A stretch of DNA of 64,000 bases. Origin: Panorpa germanica (lineage: Eukaryota; Arthropoda; Insecta; Mecoptera; Panorpidae). The translations under genes were made by a program, and so were the position numbers. Below are positions 12,090-25,227 of the stretch, piece by piece. Position 1 is the stretch's first letter, and each line of letters starts with the position of its first letter. The stretch lies in contig OY783204.1 in assembly GCA_963678705.1 (NCBI GenBank), forward strand, positions 22,578,759-22,642,758. The letters are read 5' to 3'. The notes beneath the pieces were generated by a model. That model made no database searches, was not told where the DNA came from, and saw nothing but the letters and a program-made list of their open reading frames with translations.

Positions 12090-12266
12090 TGTTACTATCA
12101 ATCAGAAAGTGTTAGTTATATCCCAGAAGATCCGGATTATTCTAACGATTCGCATTTAAACCTCACAACACCCATATTACACGAATCCTTGACCATCTCT
12201 GACGAAGTTCACAACGAGTCCATGAGTTCCATCTTCCCATCTTCAGAGAATATTAGACAACAATGA
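12090..12266 (+). pseudogene. Unassigned coding-like remnant or terminal exon
   Basis: A 58-codon open frame runs from just after a TAA (12087-12089) to TGA (12264-12266) and has no ATG near its start. Its composition differs from the AT-rich surroundings and reads like protein: SYIPEDPDYSNDSHLNL, followed by a Ser/Glu/His-rich acidic tail ending SSENIRQQ. It could be the last exon of a host gene or transposase gene, with a weak acceptor at ...ATCAATCAG, or a chance frame. I do not recognise the family. Confidence 0.3.
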
Positions 12267-13823
12267 TTGAATATTTGTGTTTAAAATTTAACTTATTAAA
12301 TATGTATGAAAGAATAATAGATTGAGTTAAATTTATTTAAGGCATGTCTCCTTGTACTGCTTGTACAAACAAACGTGATTTGTTTTAAAAAAGAAGTTAC
12401 TTGTTAAATTAATTATTATACATATTCAATATATCCAAATGTGTGAGAAAAAATGTTACAGTCAGTTCAGGTAATAACATGTTCAATGGAATCTATGTAA
12501 TACGTCATCGTTCTATATAAATGTATTTACATTAGTAATTGGTGGAGCTGCTATACAAAATTTGTAAGTACGTACTGGAAAATTATGATAAAACAATTTA
12601 TAAACTGGTGTGTAACTATGACGAAATATAAGATTCTCACTGTGTTCTCACAACTGCAAATATAATCTCGTTAGCACTAACAATCAATAGGTGGCAGCAG
12701 TAGTCGATAGTATAGACTCTACTACTAGCTGCAGTGCCATTATTTAAATAAAAAATATTTTCTGAACCTTTTATTAATGTTTTAGTACAAAATATAATTT
12801 AATTCTTAAAGAGACCCTCGTGAAGTAGTAAAGCATGGAGAACTTGTTAAAATTTTGTAATTTGATAGTCAATAATTAATATAAAAATTAAATAAGTATA
12901 GGTTTCTGAAACTATTACGGAAATAATTAGTTTTAAATAATGTAAATTTCACGTACAAGTATATGGGGATACATAAACTTGTGTATCTAATGGAGAAAAT
13001 TATTATTTCAATTGAATATGGTTCAGAAAATATCAAGTTTTTGTTTAAAATAATAAAAATAGTATGTTTCTGAAGAAATAACAAAAATACATGACATTTT
13101 TTATAAAAATTAACGTCACAATCATCCGTCACTTCTGCTTTTCAAAACACGATGTAAGATTTGGCAACGTCGCTAGCACAGTTAGTCGTTTTAACAATTG
13201 TTGCGAAAATTATTTACAGTACGATAGTACTAGGATCTCTTTAAACCTGTCTTATATAAATATATGCTATTATTATCATTACCTTATTGCAACATCTGTT
13301 TTGAAACATAATGGTTCATAAAATTGTTAAACATTTTATTAGAACAGTGACGATTATAAATTTAACATATTTGCTTAATATATTCATTGATTCTACCGCA
13401 CACACACATACTCGTATGTATGTATAAAACAACATCTTAATATATTTATTGTATTGTAAAATGATGTTAACTAATCACCGAATTGACTAAAAGGATTACT
13501 AACACATGTGCTTCAATTCTATTAACGCATTATTTTATTTGTTATGCATATATTAAACGGTATGTTATAAATTCAGCATGCGGATTAAATCTGAAATGTA
13601 ATTTACAGTTTATAAATGTAAAGGACATATGTTAAAGACATTAGTATCATGGTTTTTTTTATAAAGATTGCAAAAGATTTATACCGGATCCAGATGTTAA
13701 AAAGGAATCTAAATTTAAAAATCAAATCTTTAAAATTATATTTAAATTTAATGGTAAAGAAATGTTAACCACAGTGTGTAACTACAAGCCATATTCTTTC
13801 TATATTTCAATTTGTTTTGAAAA
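12267..13823. other. AT-rich stretch, no gene seen
   Basis: Two overlapping 76-87 codon frames on opposite strands (about 12869-13321) are AT-driven and show no motif. No gene is called. Confidence 0.5.
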
Positions 13824-14250
13824 TTTGAATTGTTCTTTTAGCGCTACAGATGTCGGCCATATTTATGACGTAACATGTCTCACTATAAAAGGATAGGTCA
13901 GTTATTTATTACATGGTGAAACATTACTTCATGGTTATATAGTTAGATATAGATGGCGACAGTGTAGTAAAATGACAGTCGATTTCAAGTTTTTACTAGC
14001 ATTCAATGTTTTCAAATATAAAAACGTTAATAACTTTGCACACGATTAAGCTATTTACACCGCATAAACGTTATGAGTTAGATAAATGTTCAAGCTTTGT
14101 TTATATATAGTATACAATCCCTCTTAAGCTCTGTTGTATAAAAGAGAAGCCAACTTAGCGACCGTGACGTTATATGTCTTGGAATTTTCTCCAACGTTGA
14201 ATCCCATTAATAATTAAAAGGAAAAATGACTATTTTAATTGTTAATATCT
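13824..14250 (+). repeat. Dispersed repeat D, copy 1, interrupted by repeat C
   Basis: Two blocks match the 61.0-61.4 kb region in order and orientation. Block 1 (13824 to about 13900) has TTTTAGCGCTA and TCGGCCATATTT...TGACGT. Block 2 (14147-14250) has ATGTCTTGGAAT, CAACGTTGAA and TTAATTGTTAATATCT. Between them lies the second copy of repeat C, absent from the 61 kb copy, so C probably inserted into D here. Confidence 0.65.
13914..14108 (+). repeat. Dispersed repeat C, copy 2
   Basis: Matches 3242-3438 along about 195 bp, in the same orientation, with dispersed substitutions and small gaps. It sits inside repeat D. No terminal inverted repeat is evident. Confidence 0.75.
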
Positions 14251-16871
14251 ACTAAAATATAGCGAGTTGTTAAAAAATAATTTGACATTTAAAATCCTGA
14301 TAGTCAACTTGATCAATATATTGATTAATTAGACAAGCACATTAAAGATGTTTTCAAGAACATACAACCAGTCTATATATAATCAACGATAACACAAATT
14401 TGCATTGGATAGAATTGAAAGAACGATCGTAAACAATGGTTGCTTAACTGGAATATGAAGGAGAGTAACATACAGTGTTAGGTGAGTCACTAGTTCGCTA
14501 AAACAATTCTACATAGCAAATATATACATTACAATACAAATCTATATCTGATCGCAGTTGCATACGCAGACCGATTTATTCAAATGAGTTCTGTAAGGCC
14601 AGACTGTTGTTACCCCCTCCACACTGCAACAGCATTTGAATTTATTTAAATGTAACATAACCAGTATAACATTGCCCGCGAAGATATCAATGATGGATTC
14701 AACACAGTAGTTAGACAAGGATAGCAACATTCAATCTGTGAGTCAAAGGGTAATGTGAAATTAAGCGGGATCTTAAGGTAAACTATACACGCATGCGATA
14801 TCTAAATGTATGCGGAATATATTTATACGTGACTTCATCCGCAAAGAGTATGGTAGAATAATTCAGGATGTCTCAAAGTCTTTAATCATAAGAAATGAAT
14901 TAATAATTTTGTTTTTTTTTTTCAAGTTCAAAAAATAATTGTTTAACACGTCAAAAAAGTCAAGTAAATTATTTATATAGTCAAATTGTGGCATCCATTT
15001 TTAATTGGTACTTTTTATCCATTCTGTATAAACACTAAGTTATATTCCTTCTTCTTTGGGGTTCTCTTGACACTAAAATACAGAACAAAAGGTAGCTACA
15101 GACATGAACACAATAAACTAGTATTTTTTTATGCCACCGTGGCAACACTCTGCGAGCGCAAGTATGAGCCAATTTCTGTTAAACAATTGTTTAAGTAGTG
15201 AAAAACCTAGCTTAGTGCGAAAGTGAAAACTATTGAAATTTTATATTTAATTGTATTAATAAGTTTCGCCAAAATGCCAACAAGATTGGCCCGACCAGAA
15301 CCATATCAGGTTTCTGACTAGAACCCTATCGGAACCAGCTAAGGATCTCGTAAGGCAGCTGCGTTACTTTTCCTACTAGAACCTTATCATTATTCTTACA
15401 AAAATTCTTCTGTGGAATATAAGGCATTATTTTATTTAATAATCTTTTTATCACTGACAACCAAAATATGTCAAAATAACAAATATGTAATAAGCCCTAA
15501 TAAGTTCCTTAAACTTAATAAAAACGTCATAAAATTGCAATGAATGCATGGCTCTCATCAAATGCATTGGATTTATCATATCAAACATGAAAGGAAGGTA
15601 AAAACTTTCTGCGCTGCAAATTATACATAATTACATAATGTTATGGTAAATTTAGCAATGCACCAACAAATGTCCACAAAGCAAAATTTTGACAAAAGCT
15701 ACTTTCAAAAGAATACACGATAGTTAAAGACGTATTGTTATCTAAGGACTCAAAAGATTTAACTGCAATTGTTAAAATAAATTTGCTTGAAAAAGTACAT
15801 AATCTAACAATAGTTCTAGATAAAAATCCAATTTTCTTGTTAAAAAATATCATAAATATTGTCACTGAACGTAACAGGATAAATATACACTGAACAAATA
15901 ATTCAATACATTTAAATAGTATAATACCATTACCTAAATATCAGTAATGACTTGGTCGGGTGTACAAGTCGTTGTCTTAGATAAATGGCTTAAGATAAAC
16001 TACAGGATTACTGTACGAACTGTACAATCGTATTGTGTACAAGCTATAGGATGCAACAATACCATACGTACTGAATTCAGTATTCAAAACGGTTTTGTTT
16101 GAAACAGTTACCGTACTATGGGATTCTAGCAGCTCTGCAGGCGTTCTCTGACTTTACTTTTTATGTCTTATGATTTCTGGAATAGTCCATAGGGAACCCA
16201 TGAAAAAGCCCTTCACCCTTCGCTTTGAATATATTGCTTCGTTTTGACTTTGGGTTAAGGTTAAGGCTGTTGTTTAAAATTATAAAACATTTCAACCAGG
16301 TGTATAACTGAATCAAAATAAACGATTTGTAGAAAATAGTCTATGAAGTTTTAAGTCAACACATTTCTAGTTTGTATTCATATTTTTTTGCTTGTACTTT
16401 AATGTCTGCTAAAATGATCTTTCTTTGTGAAATTTACTATTAATTTGTTTCAGGTAAACTATAGGACTTCTATTTTACATCAAAGTATGCAATTTTAATT
16501 AAATTTACTTTATTTAGTTAGGCACAACCCAGTAATGTGTCTCAAAAATCACTTAGAGCTGATTGCTGTACTAGTAGTTATAGTTATTAGTAAGGATAAA
16601 TCGTTTTGCTGACCTTGTAGCAGAAACTGAACCGGCCGAATGATAACTGTCTAAGTTACCTAATTATTGTGATAACTATGATTACAGCAACCAACCTTTA
16701 ATGCAAATAAGCTTTTCTACTTAATTTAAATGTGCTGATTCCAAATATATTTGGTTTACCGGCTTAAATTTTAAAAGTATAGGCATCTATCTTGAAAACA
16801 TAACTGCTGAAACGACTTTCTTGCAATATTTCCTACACTTTGTGCATATTACATTTTTTCTATTTCTAATA
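14251..16871. other. AT-rich stretch, no gene seen
   Basis: Frames of 60-75 codons (14542-14730 antisense, 14986-15198 sense, 15641-15865 antisense) show no recognisable domain or coding bias. No RNA gene or mobile element is supported. Confidence 0.5.
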
Positions 16872-16980
16872 TATTTTGAGCTGCATCGCTGTAAAGTTAA
16901 GTAGTTACTGAAAATTAGTCATGAATCAAAACAGTGAGTGTCATTCAACAAAAACTGCATGCACTTACAATTTTGCACAT
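16872..16980 (+). repeat. Dispersed repeat E, copy 1
   Basis: Shares a block with 37546-37660. Both have TGAGCTGCAYCGCTGTAAA, then ACTGAAAATTAGT and ATTCAAAAC or ATCAAAAC. A GCATGCRCT motif follows about 50 bp later. The class is unknown, and the match is moderate (roughly 100 bp with gaps). Confidence 0.45.
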
Positions 16981-19338
16981 ATTTCTTAAACCTATTACAG
17001 TATATAAATATATAATTATCATTAAAAAGGATTTTAAACTTTCTACAACTTCTTACTTTGGAGAAAAGTAATGTCGATAGATTTCACTGTATCATTAATT
17101 ACCTAAGAAAAAATATTTAATATTCTGAATTGTCTTCCAAATTTCAATGTCTAACTTTGTGTCTAAGAAACTTGGTAATCCGAACCAAATGGGACAAGTG
17201 ATGAAATAAATGTAAATAGTAAAAATGTAATAAACAGAACCTTATATCTTCATACTTTTGACAAAAACACCTTGTGGTTTGATTTTACAAGCAGGTATAA
17301 ACTGTTAAAGTGATTTCAGGACATACCTGTAGTTTTATGACAGCTGTCGCTAACATTTCAAACGATTTGCATCAAATTCTAGGAAATATAAGTCACAATA
17401 CTTAAAAGATAATCTTTTGTTCAAAATTTAGAAAGTTACATTTTTCAATAAATTTTAACTGAATTCAAGTATTTTGTAATTTTGTGTAAAATAATATAAG
17501 TTTTCTAGTACATATACTTGTACGTGTTACGTGATATACGAAAGGGTGCGTCTAAGAAAAAATATTGGAAATTTCCGCAGCGAAATCAAACGATTTATAT
17601 AAAGTTCACGGCGCGTCAATAAATCGTGGGATTTTCTGAACTCCTGTCAATATATTACCACTTTAGTAGACGGATCGTATTCTACACGGAATTAGACATT
17701 TTGAGGAATGTTTATAAATTGTTTAAGGAAATATATAACGTACCCTTATTTGTATATGTCACTACTTTAATTGAGGGTTTATTTTTAAATTTTCCAAGAA
17801 CAACATATGCGCTGAATCGTTAAGTCGTTGAAGTTCAGTTAATGGTTGGTAAAATATCGTGTTAAACGGATCCGCGTTGAACGGAGGATGAATTTAATAA
17901 AGATACTATGTAGTATGCAAAGATAGTGCATTGATCGTATTTATAACAAATTAAGTTATAACATTAGTCTCAGCAAGTTAAGCAATTTTAACATTAAATT
18001 TCGATTTCAAGGTTCGCGGTGCTGAAATTTGCGAAATAAGATATAGGTTAATTTATCGAAAAGTCTATATTTAATATTAGTTTAATATTAGTTATTCTAG
18101 TTGAGATTATCGCCAAATAATAAGATAAGAAACAAGAAAATTTTACATTTATATGAGGCGACTAGCTACAAACCGCTAAAATAGGCGAAAAAAGAGAGGA
18201 AGCTATTGAAATTAATATGCTGTTTTCACACAGGAAGAAATTACGTGAGACTCAAATTATCGTCAGTAGTGTGTATAAGAGTTGTTTCACATTAACACAC
18301 TTTTATCATAAGAGCAAGCTTCTACTTTAATATTTATCAATACACCTAAGTAATGAGAGCGCATATTATATATCTGTATCGTTTTTTCTCTTTACAATCC
18401 TCTTTTTATTATCTCGTATATACAAAGAGGGCTCAGTAAGTTCGTACGAACTAACATACTTTTATATTTTTCAACACAGTGGTTCATAAACATTAAAGTA
18501 TAAATTTGCTTCCATGATAAAGTGTGCCAATGCGAAATAACTCCAATACAGCGTACTGATAATCGCCCTCCATAGTCAGTGTGAAAACATAGATATTTAT
18601 TTTTAAAAAAAAGTTTTATTTTCTCCCTATATTATTCTTGTGAAAACTAGCACGATTTTCTTATCTCAAAACCAGTCGTAATCTATTCGTACATTCCGGA
18701 TTTAAACTTATTCCTTATCGATTTCACGCTACTTCTAAAGTTTTAGCGATTTGTCTGTTGGTTCTTACCTTACAAAACTTGATAAGAGTCAAACCTACCC
18801 TTAGCATCAACGTAAGGGTGTTTGTTTGCTTGTTTTATCATGGTCTTAAATAACAAAATGCTAATCAAGTTGTGTCCCTGTTTTTTACTTCTTCCTTCCG
18901 GTGTAACCTTCCTTCTTATCTTTTGTTTCATTTATAATATAGACAAGCGACGCCATAGCAAAAGCACGACAGACAGTTAATAGCATAAAGTTTTGTTAAA
19001 TTTACAGCCACATTAAATAGGAAACGTAATTTGATATACTACACGTAAAATTATTTTGAAACATTCAAATTTATTTATATTTCCGTTTGCTTGTTTGTTT
19101 AGGAATGAAAGTTGCGTTATCTGATCAAGAAGTTCATAGGAAATGTGATAAATTTCAAAATTTAGTGTGAATTTGTTTTTTCGTACTTTTGGGCGCACAC
19201 AAAACTGTTACTGTTGTCACTTCATACCAAATGAACGAAGAATTCAATTTAAATAATGTAGACTATTGATATGGATGGTAATATTCCTTAATTACCAGGA
19301 GTTAATTAAAACATTTTGTCTTTAACATCTAATAACAT
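16981..19338. other. AT-rich stretch, no gene seen
   Basis: A 65-codon frame at 17626-17823 lies beside a CpG-containing patch (17540-17640) but has no motif. No gene or element is called. Confidence 0.5.
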
Positions 19339-19581
19339 CACAGTAAACAATTTGGTGAAGTGTCCTGTTTTGTGACGTTTCTATCACTATTGCACTTCAA
19401 TTATAGTTCGCATCAACTTTATCTTCATTTGTATTCCGACAAGTAGAGTGGTTTCGGCAGTTGCAGCCGATAAAATCGACAAACCGACATTTGAAACTGA
19501 ACTGTAAATTAACTCTTTTATGGCAAGACAATCATACGCATCTTCAATATGATATCAAAGTAACTCACAAATTTCACAATT
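19339..19581 (+). mobile_element. MITE family A copy (A2)
   Basis: Begins with a slightly altered family end (CACAGTAAACAATTTGG) and shares TGTGACGTTTCTATCACT, TTCAATTATAGTTCGCAT and CTTTATCTTCATTTGTATT with the copies at 27.8, 47.7 and 54.8 kb. It then has the AGCCGATAAAAT and GAACTGAACT-type segments. The right end is decayed. Non-coding. Confidence 0.75.
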
Positions 19582-22020
19582 ATTCATTGTCACTTGTTAA
19601 CTTTTTAATTTCAAGAACGTTGCGTCAAGACTATTAGCTCATAACTAAATCATGACTTACTGACAACACGTTTTTCTACAACTGCGCCACAAATAAATAC
19701 TGTGTTGTCACAGTCTTATTATGTACGCCACTAACGTTTAAATCAAAATAATAGACTGCAATATTTGATTTACTAAAAATATATATTTTTTATTTGTAGC
19801 TTATTTACAGTGTAAACACAGTGTGACGTATCACCTCATATAACTTACGTTACTCTCTCTCTCTCTCTCCTTTCGAGATCAAGTACAAGGCGCTACACCA
19901 AATGAAGAATCTACATATACGTATTCTGTATATGTGTTTATTTATTTCTATAAATGTGTATATGACACTATATGTGAACATGACGAGAGTGGAGTCTTCC
20001 ATGTGGGGACCCGATAATCGTCTCAAAGCGCCAGATAGAACCATACTTTACCAGAATAATCTCAATGCTTACGTATAACAAATATATGATATATTTTGTG
20101 TATATCCAGTGTCATTGAAGAGAATGAATATTCAACTTAAGTCTGTGGTTCAACTTCAACTTAGTCCACTAAACGATTTAATAAGTGGCAATTACATGTG
20201 CCAAATAAAGTGTGTTTGCAGCACTACTCTCTAAAAAAATATTATTTACATAAAAAACTAGTGAAAATGTATCTGCTACGTTCATTTTACTTAGATGTGT
20301 TCAAGTTAAATATTTATAATTATATCTATAACATATATGGAGCTAATTACATAATTTAATCGTATTTTGTAAATTTGATCGTATTTTGTTTAATACGAGT
20401 ATATTTTAACGTTATTAAATGCCACCCACTAAATTGCTAATTTGATTTGCATACAATATATGTGAAGTTTTTAGTTTATATTCGAATTCGCTGTAAATTA
20501 TGAATTGTTAGGTTTTCCGCATCAGCTCCACCGCGAGTACCAAACCAACGAGTTTATAATAAATACGAGTAAAAATGTTTTATAATTAGTTTTTATGCAA
20601 TCAAAATTTATGAGTATACACACAAACAAAATGCATTGAAATAACTCAATGCGAAATATGAATAGAGTAATTTAAAAATTAAATAAATAAAATATTTACT
20701 GAGTTCAAGTGTTCTGTAAATACAAAAAACTATTTCGAAAATAAATTTAATAATAAAAACAAGCCTGGTTATTTCAATCGTAAATATCTGTTATGATTTA
20801 TGAATAAGAACTAATATTTTTTTGTTTGTCCAAATGAATTTTCTGTTCAGATTCTTCATATAGTTTGCACTGAGTATCTTCTGTCTCACGCGCTGGGCGA
20901 TGTATCGAATATTCTATAGTAGTTATATTAAGTAGCTACGTGCGTTGTGGAGAGCGCACGGGGAATATTTCTTCGAGTGAAAATAAGTTTTAATTAATTC
21001 GGCATAGGTAATTGGGGTATTTTATGATATTTTGTTATTCTTTATTCTTTTTCAAGTTATAAATATTTGGTCTATGAAAAAAATTTAATCTATGTACGAA
21101 TTTCATCTAACAGTTTCTAGTACAATCCAATGTGGGTTCCCTTAGCTTTTAGGACGTCTCACCCCTATTTAATGACACTTAGAGCCTTGTAAATTACAAG
21201 AAAAGAATTTTTCTTTGTAGTTAATATACATAAAATTTTCTTTGATGTATAAAAACTAAAGTAATGAAGAATTTTCTCATTTTCTCTTTAAACATTTATA
21301 ACAGTAGGTATAATTGTATAATTAATATTTTTTGAAAGTTGTAATTATAAAAATACCTTGTGCTTGTTATATCACAGGCACAGGCTCAGTTTTGCAAATT
21401 AAAGTACTAGTGAAGTGGTTACAGACGGAACGGAACGAAGTAATCTTGAATCTGCATTACTCTGTTGAAAGCTGAAGGTAAAAACACATCATATAAATAA
21501 GCAGTGGCGTACGGAGCATATAAGCCTAAGAAACCCTTGAAAAGTAATAAAATCAATGCTAAATACGTATTCGGTTGCAATGTGAGAACACTTTTATGTA
21601 ATTTAATGCGATCTTAAGGTGTAACTCTCTGCTAACACCTACTGATGTACGGCACTGTATAAAAACATGTATGTACATATATATATATATATATATACAG
21701 GCTGTGGCTGTGAAGAGTACATGGTAGAAGTAATATAAAAAAAAATGAAAGAAAATAAAATCAAAAGAGAAAACAAGTTGTGTTGTGAAGTAGGCGGCAG
21801 GGCGGCACACTACCAACTAAATAAAAATAACAAAAGAAACTCACAAACATATTTCCTAAATAATAAGCACAAGGCTGACACTCGTTTATCGCGCACATAA
21901 ATTAAAACAAAACATACATCGTTATAAAAACACTACATCAATTAATTTTAAGAAAAGTATACTGCGAGAAATAGGCACAGCAAAAATTACTATATGAACA
22001 TAGTACACGAGCTTGACTCT
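19582..22020. other. AT-rich stretch with short microsatellites
   Basis: Contains a (CT)n run at about 19853-19870 and a (TA)n run at about 21677-21698. A patch at 20880-20975 is GC-richer and holds GAATATTC-type strings, but no gene follows. No coding region is supported. Confidence 0.55.
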
Positions 22021-22200
22021 GTATTTTTTTCCATCAAAAAGCAATGCTTTATCTACACACGAAATTCAGATTTTTCCATTGGCTTGAAAATTACAAAAAT
22101 TACATCACTAAAACTAATGTAACTCGTAAATTAAAGGTCAAATGTCATGAAATTTTAACTCATCTATATATCATCCTACGAACTTATTGAGTGATCAATT
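22021..22200 (+). repeat. Dispersed repeat F, copy 1
   Basis: Matches 49240-49397. The shared text includes AAAAAGCAATGCTTTAT, ACACACGAAATTCAGATTT, TGAAAATTACA and TACGAACTTATTGA. The two copies differ by substitutions and small gaps. Class unknown, non-coding. Confidence 0.7.
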
Positions 22201-22978
22201 AAATGAAACAAAAACTGGGCCAGCACTGAAACTATTTACTGAAATACATATGTTCTTGTTTTTGAGATAGCATCTCAGTCCCCACCCACCCTCCACAAAG
22301 TTATGCCACTCCTTTTAGTGGATGTGTTACATTTTCGTTCACATGACTTTCTATTCTGTTCCCCATTTACACCATCAGCGACACATTGTTTGCACTCCAT
22401 CATGTACGTTATCACCAGGACATTCTCGGGGAAACTCCAGAACAGAACAACCAAACTAGGAAGCAGGGTTGCTGACGTCGTGGATACATAAATCTGTCGC
22501 TGCGTATGTATTAACATCCAAAAACCTTTAAAATATGAACATAAAATAAACCGCATCTGTTGCTACGTTACTTTTTGGAAATATTTATTACCCGAAATTT
22601 ATTCTTGTTGACGTATTAATGAACTAGAGGACTGGATTTTTATTATAACTGTGTGGGAGATAACAGAAAAAAATTATGTTTAGATTGTTAAACCAGAGCT
22701 AGAGGGATTTGATCAGAAAAAGTGAAAATAAATTAAAACATGAGGAAAAACATAAAATCCAATTACATACTCTAGAAAAAGTTAAAAATTAAATTCCTGT
22801 TGTATAAATCTTTTTCAGTTTTAAAAATCATTTATAAATTTAAATTATTTTACAATCTGTTGTCAAATTAAGTTATTCATTTCTTGAAATAAATTTAATG
22901 ATATATAATTATGACAATCTGAAACTTTGTTTAAGTGACGTCACAAGATTTCACAGTGTATGTCCCTTTAAATTTTAT
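22201..22978. other. No gene called; GC-richer patch at 22280-22500
   Basis: The patch at 22280-22500 supports overlapping open frames on both strands (93 codons antisense, 62 sense). That usually means low stop density from composition rather than coding. No family motif was recognised in either. Confidence 0.4.
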
Positions 22979-23037
22979 AACAGACATTTCATATAAACGA
23001 CTGAACTTTGACCAAATTCTTTCATGGCAAAAACTCA
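22979..23037 (+). mobile_element. MITE family A internal fragment
   Basis: GACATTTCATATAAACGACTG followed by TTCTTTCATGGCAAAAACTC closely matches the right-interior part of the 54.8 kb copy (GACATTTCATATGAACGACT, TCTTTCATGACAAAAA). No terminal repeats are present, so this is a fragment. Confidence 0.5.
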
Positions 23038-24508
23038 CAGATTTTAATAAATAAGATTTCAAATTACTTACATTTAAAATATAGGATGATAGAGATAATA
23101 CAGAATAGTCATGTCACAATTACGCGCAATTACAGAATAGTATCAAGTTTATTCATAGGCTTATCAAAAAACAATGTTGTTATCATAATACAATAATTAA
23201 TTACTTATTTATAAATGATAGAGTTTAACAACCGTGAAATATGAGTATGAAGCGTTAAATTTAATGAGAAAACTATAGAACATATAAAATTATAAAGAAT
23301 AATAGAACACGTGAACCAATAAAACACCACTAGATATAATTATTATACTATATGTTCTATGCAACGAAACAATAAAAATAATAATAATGATATAAAATTA
23401 TTTCCATGCTCTAGTACTATGTTTAGTTCAAGAACTTATGGTTATTGTGTGAAAATCAATGAATTTGTAAGGTCACTTTATTTCAATTTTATATGTTAGA
23501 GAAATTGCACAGACACGACTGTCTTAAGACAAGTAATAACTACTAGTCAAAGTCTGCAAAGTCTAATTTATGTGTGTGATTTGAATTCAATAAAATAATT
23601 CGTAATTTCATTTAAAATTTAAATTTAATTTTTGAATTCAATTCAAATAAAAAATTCAAATAAACTTCAGTAAAAAATAAAACATAACGAGTATATTAAT
23701 ACTCGTATTACGTGATTTAAGTTTTGTTTTAATCGGGATATTACTAATTATCATAATTTTGAGTCTAACAACTTCCGTGTCTCATGATTACTTATCCAGC
23801 CACAGTGTTAGCTGTTACACATGTGCAAATATGTAATAATTATACAGAAAAACTTCCCTCGTTAACTTTTTTACAGGATACGTACCAGTATGTTCCTAAG
23901 TATTGTTCATTCCTGATTCCAGGTACGGTGTAACGTTAAACTCAGCCCAGGTAGACTAGGATATACCTGGGCTTACTTTGTTGCTGTGTTATTATATGTT
24001 ACAGGCAACGCTGGTTTTATGTTTCACGTTATGTTGTTTAAAGTAAGGTGCAGATACAGGTAAAGTACAGGTATAAACTATACTGGATGTGGTTTGAATG
24101 TTATTACGTATATCAACACCCTGACAGTGTGCAATTTACACCAGCAGGCGACACGCAAGGAAAATATGGACTATGTAGATGAGATAAAATGCTATACCGA
24201 GATAGTCACAGGTGTTGAGTTCGTACTTATATACACTGCTCTTGCTGGAACTGGTTTTTTAATTTTTGAAATACTGTGATATTTTAATATCAACTGTATG
24301 TGCCAATTGTATTTTAGTATTTAAGTTAATTAATTAATGGTATTCTTCAGAGTAGATTGATGTCATTAAGAGAGTTTTTTTTAAATGATCTTCGTGAAAG
24401 TATGATGTCTGGTGATAGGTCTGGTAATGTCATCTATGATATAATTACATTGTATACAATATTAAAAAATTAAATATTTTTTAATCCCCTAAACTTAATT
24501 ACATTTCC
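23038..24508. other. AT-rich stretch, no gene seen
   Basis: Short frames only. A patch near 23930-23980 repeats CCCAGGT/ACCTGGG inversely over a short span. No gene or element is called. Confidence 0.5.
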
Positions 24509-24512
24509 TTAA

Positions 24513-25223
24513 GGGGGTTCTCCCGTGTGACGGCCTGTTTTTTTAAAGCATTTTTTGAGAATATTTTTTGACGTCCAATGAAAAGATAGAACTTTGAGCT
24601 TTTTATCAGTTATTTATTACTATTTCAAAAGTATGTAAAACAAATTTTATGTAAAAAATTTCATTAGAACGTATGGTGTACCACTCTGAAGACATCTGCC
24701 TCAAAAAAAAGAGCGCTGACTTCCTCCACAATTTTGGCTGATTACTTATTGGAAAGAAAGAAAAAAAACGGCGTTTTTATATATAGACCAAAATACTTGG
24801 AATGAACTAGAATCATTTGAAAATATTGCAAATTTTTTGGCAGACTTCTGAAAAAAAAATTCAAATTTCATGACTTTTTTTCACTTTTTCGTTTCGAAAT
24901 AATTAGAGATATTCGGAAGATTTAAGTTGCGTGCGTCTACATGTGCTGAGTTTATCCTATAAATTTTAAGTGAATCGGTCAAACCGTTCTCGAGATATGA
25001 TGGAGGAAACTTTGAAAAACACAGTTTTCCGAAAAACGCGTTAAAAGTTCCTGCCACTCAACTACGCGCTCCGAACATCTGCTTCTTCTAACTGCTGTGT
25101 CTTTATAACGACTTTGAATTTTAAAAAATCACTTTACCAGCATATTCTACAAATGTTAAGCAATAAATTTATACAAAAAAGAAAAAAGTCGATTTTTTTA
25201 ACTCATCCCACGGAAGAACCCCC
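24513..25223. mobile_element. 711 bp terminal-inverted-repeat element in TTAA sites
   Basis: The left end reads GGGGGTTCTCCCGTGTGA after TTAA (24509-24512). The right end reads CACGGAAGAACCCCC before TTAA (25224-25227). The two ends are inverted copies with about one mismatch over the outer 15 bp. The interior is AT-rich, without an open frame, and contains ACCGTTCTCGAGATATGATG. TTAA flanks suggest a piggyBac- or Sola-like target choice, but a TA duplication nested in the same letters cannot be excluded. Non-autonomous. Confidence 0.8.
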
Positions 25224-25227
25224 TTAA

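Noticed and set aside
20880-20980. Heat-shock-element-like GAATATTC strings
   Set aside because: Only two imperfect, unphased words in an AT-rich region with no adjacent gene.
22275-22556. Overlapping frames of 93 and 62 codons on opposite strands
   Set aside because: Both being open at once points to composition. Neither shows a domain or a credible start context.
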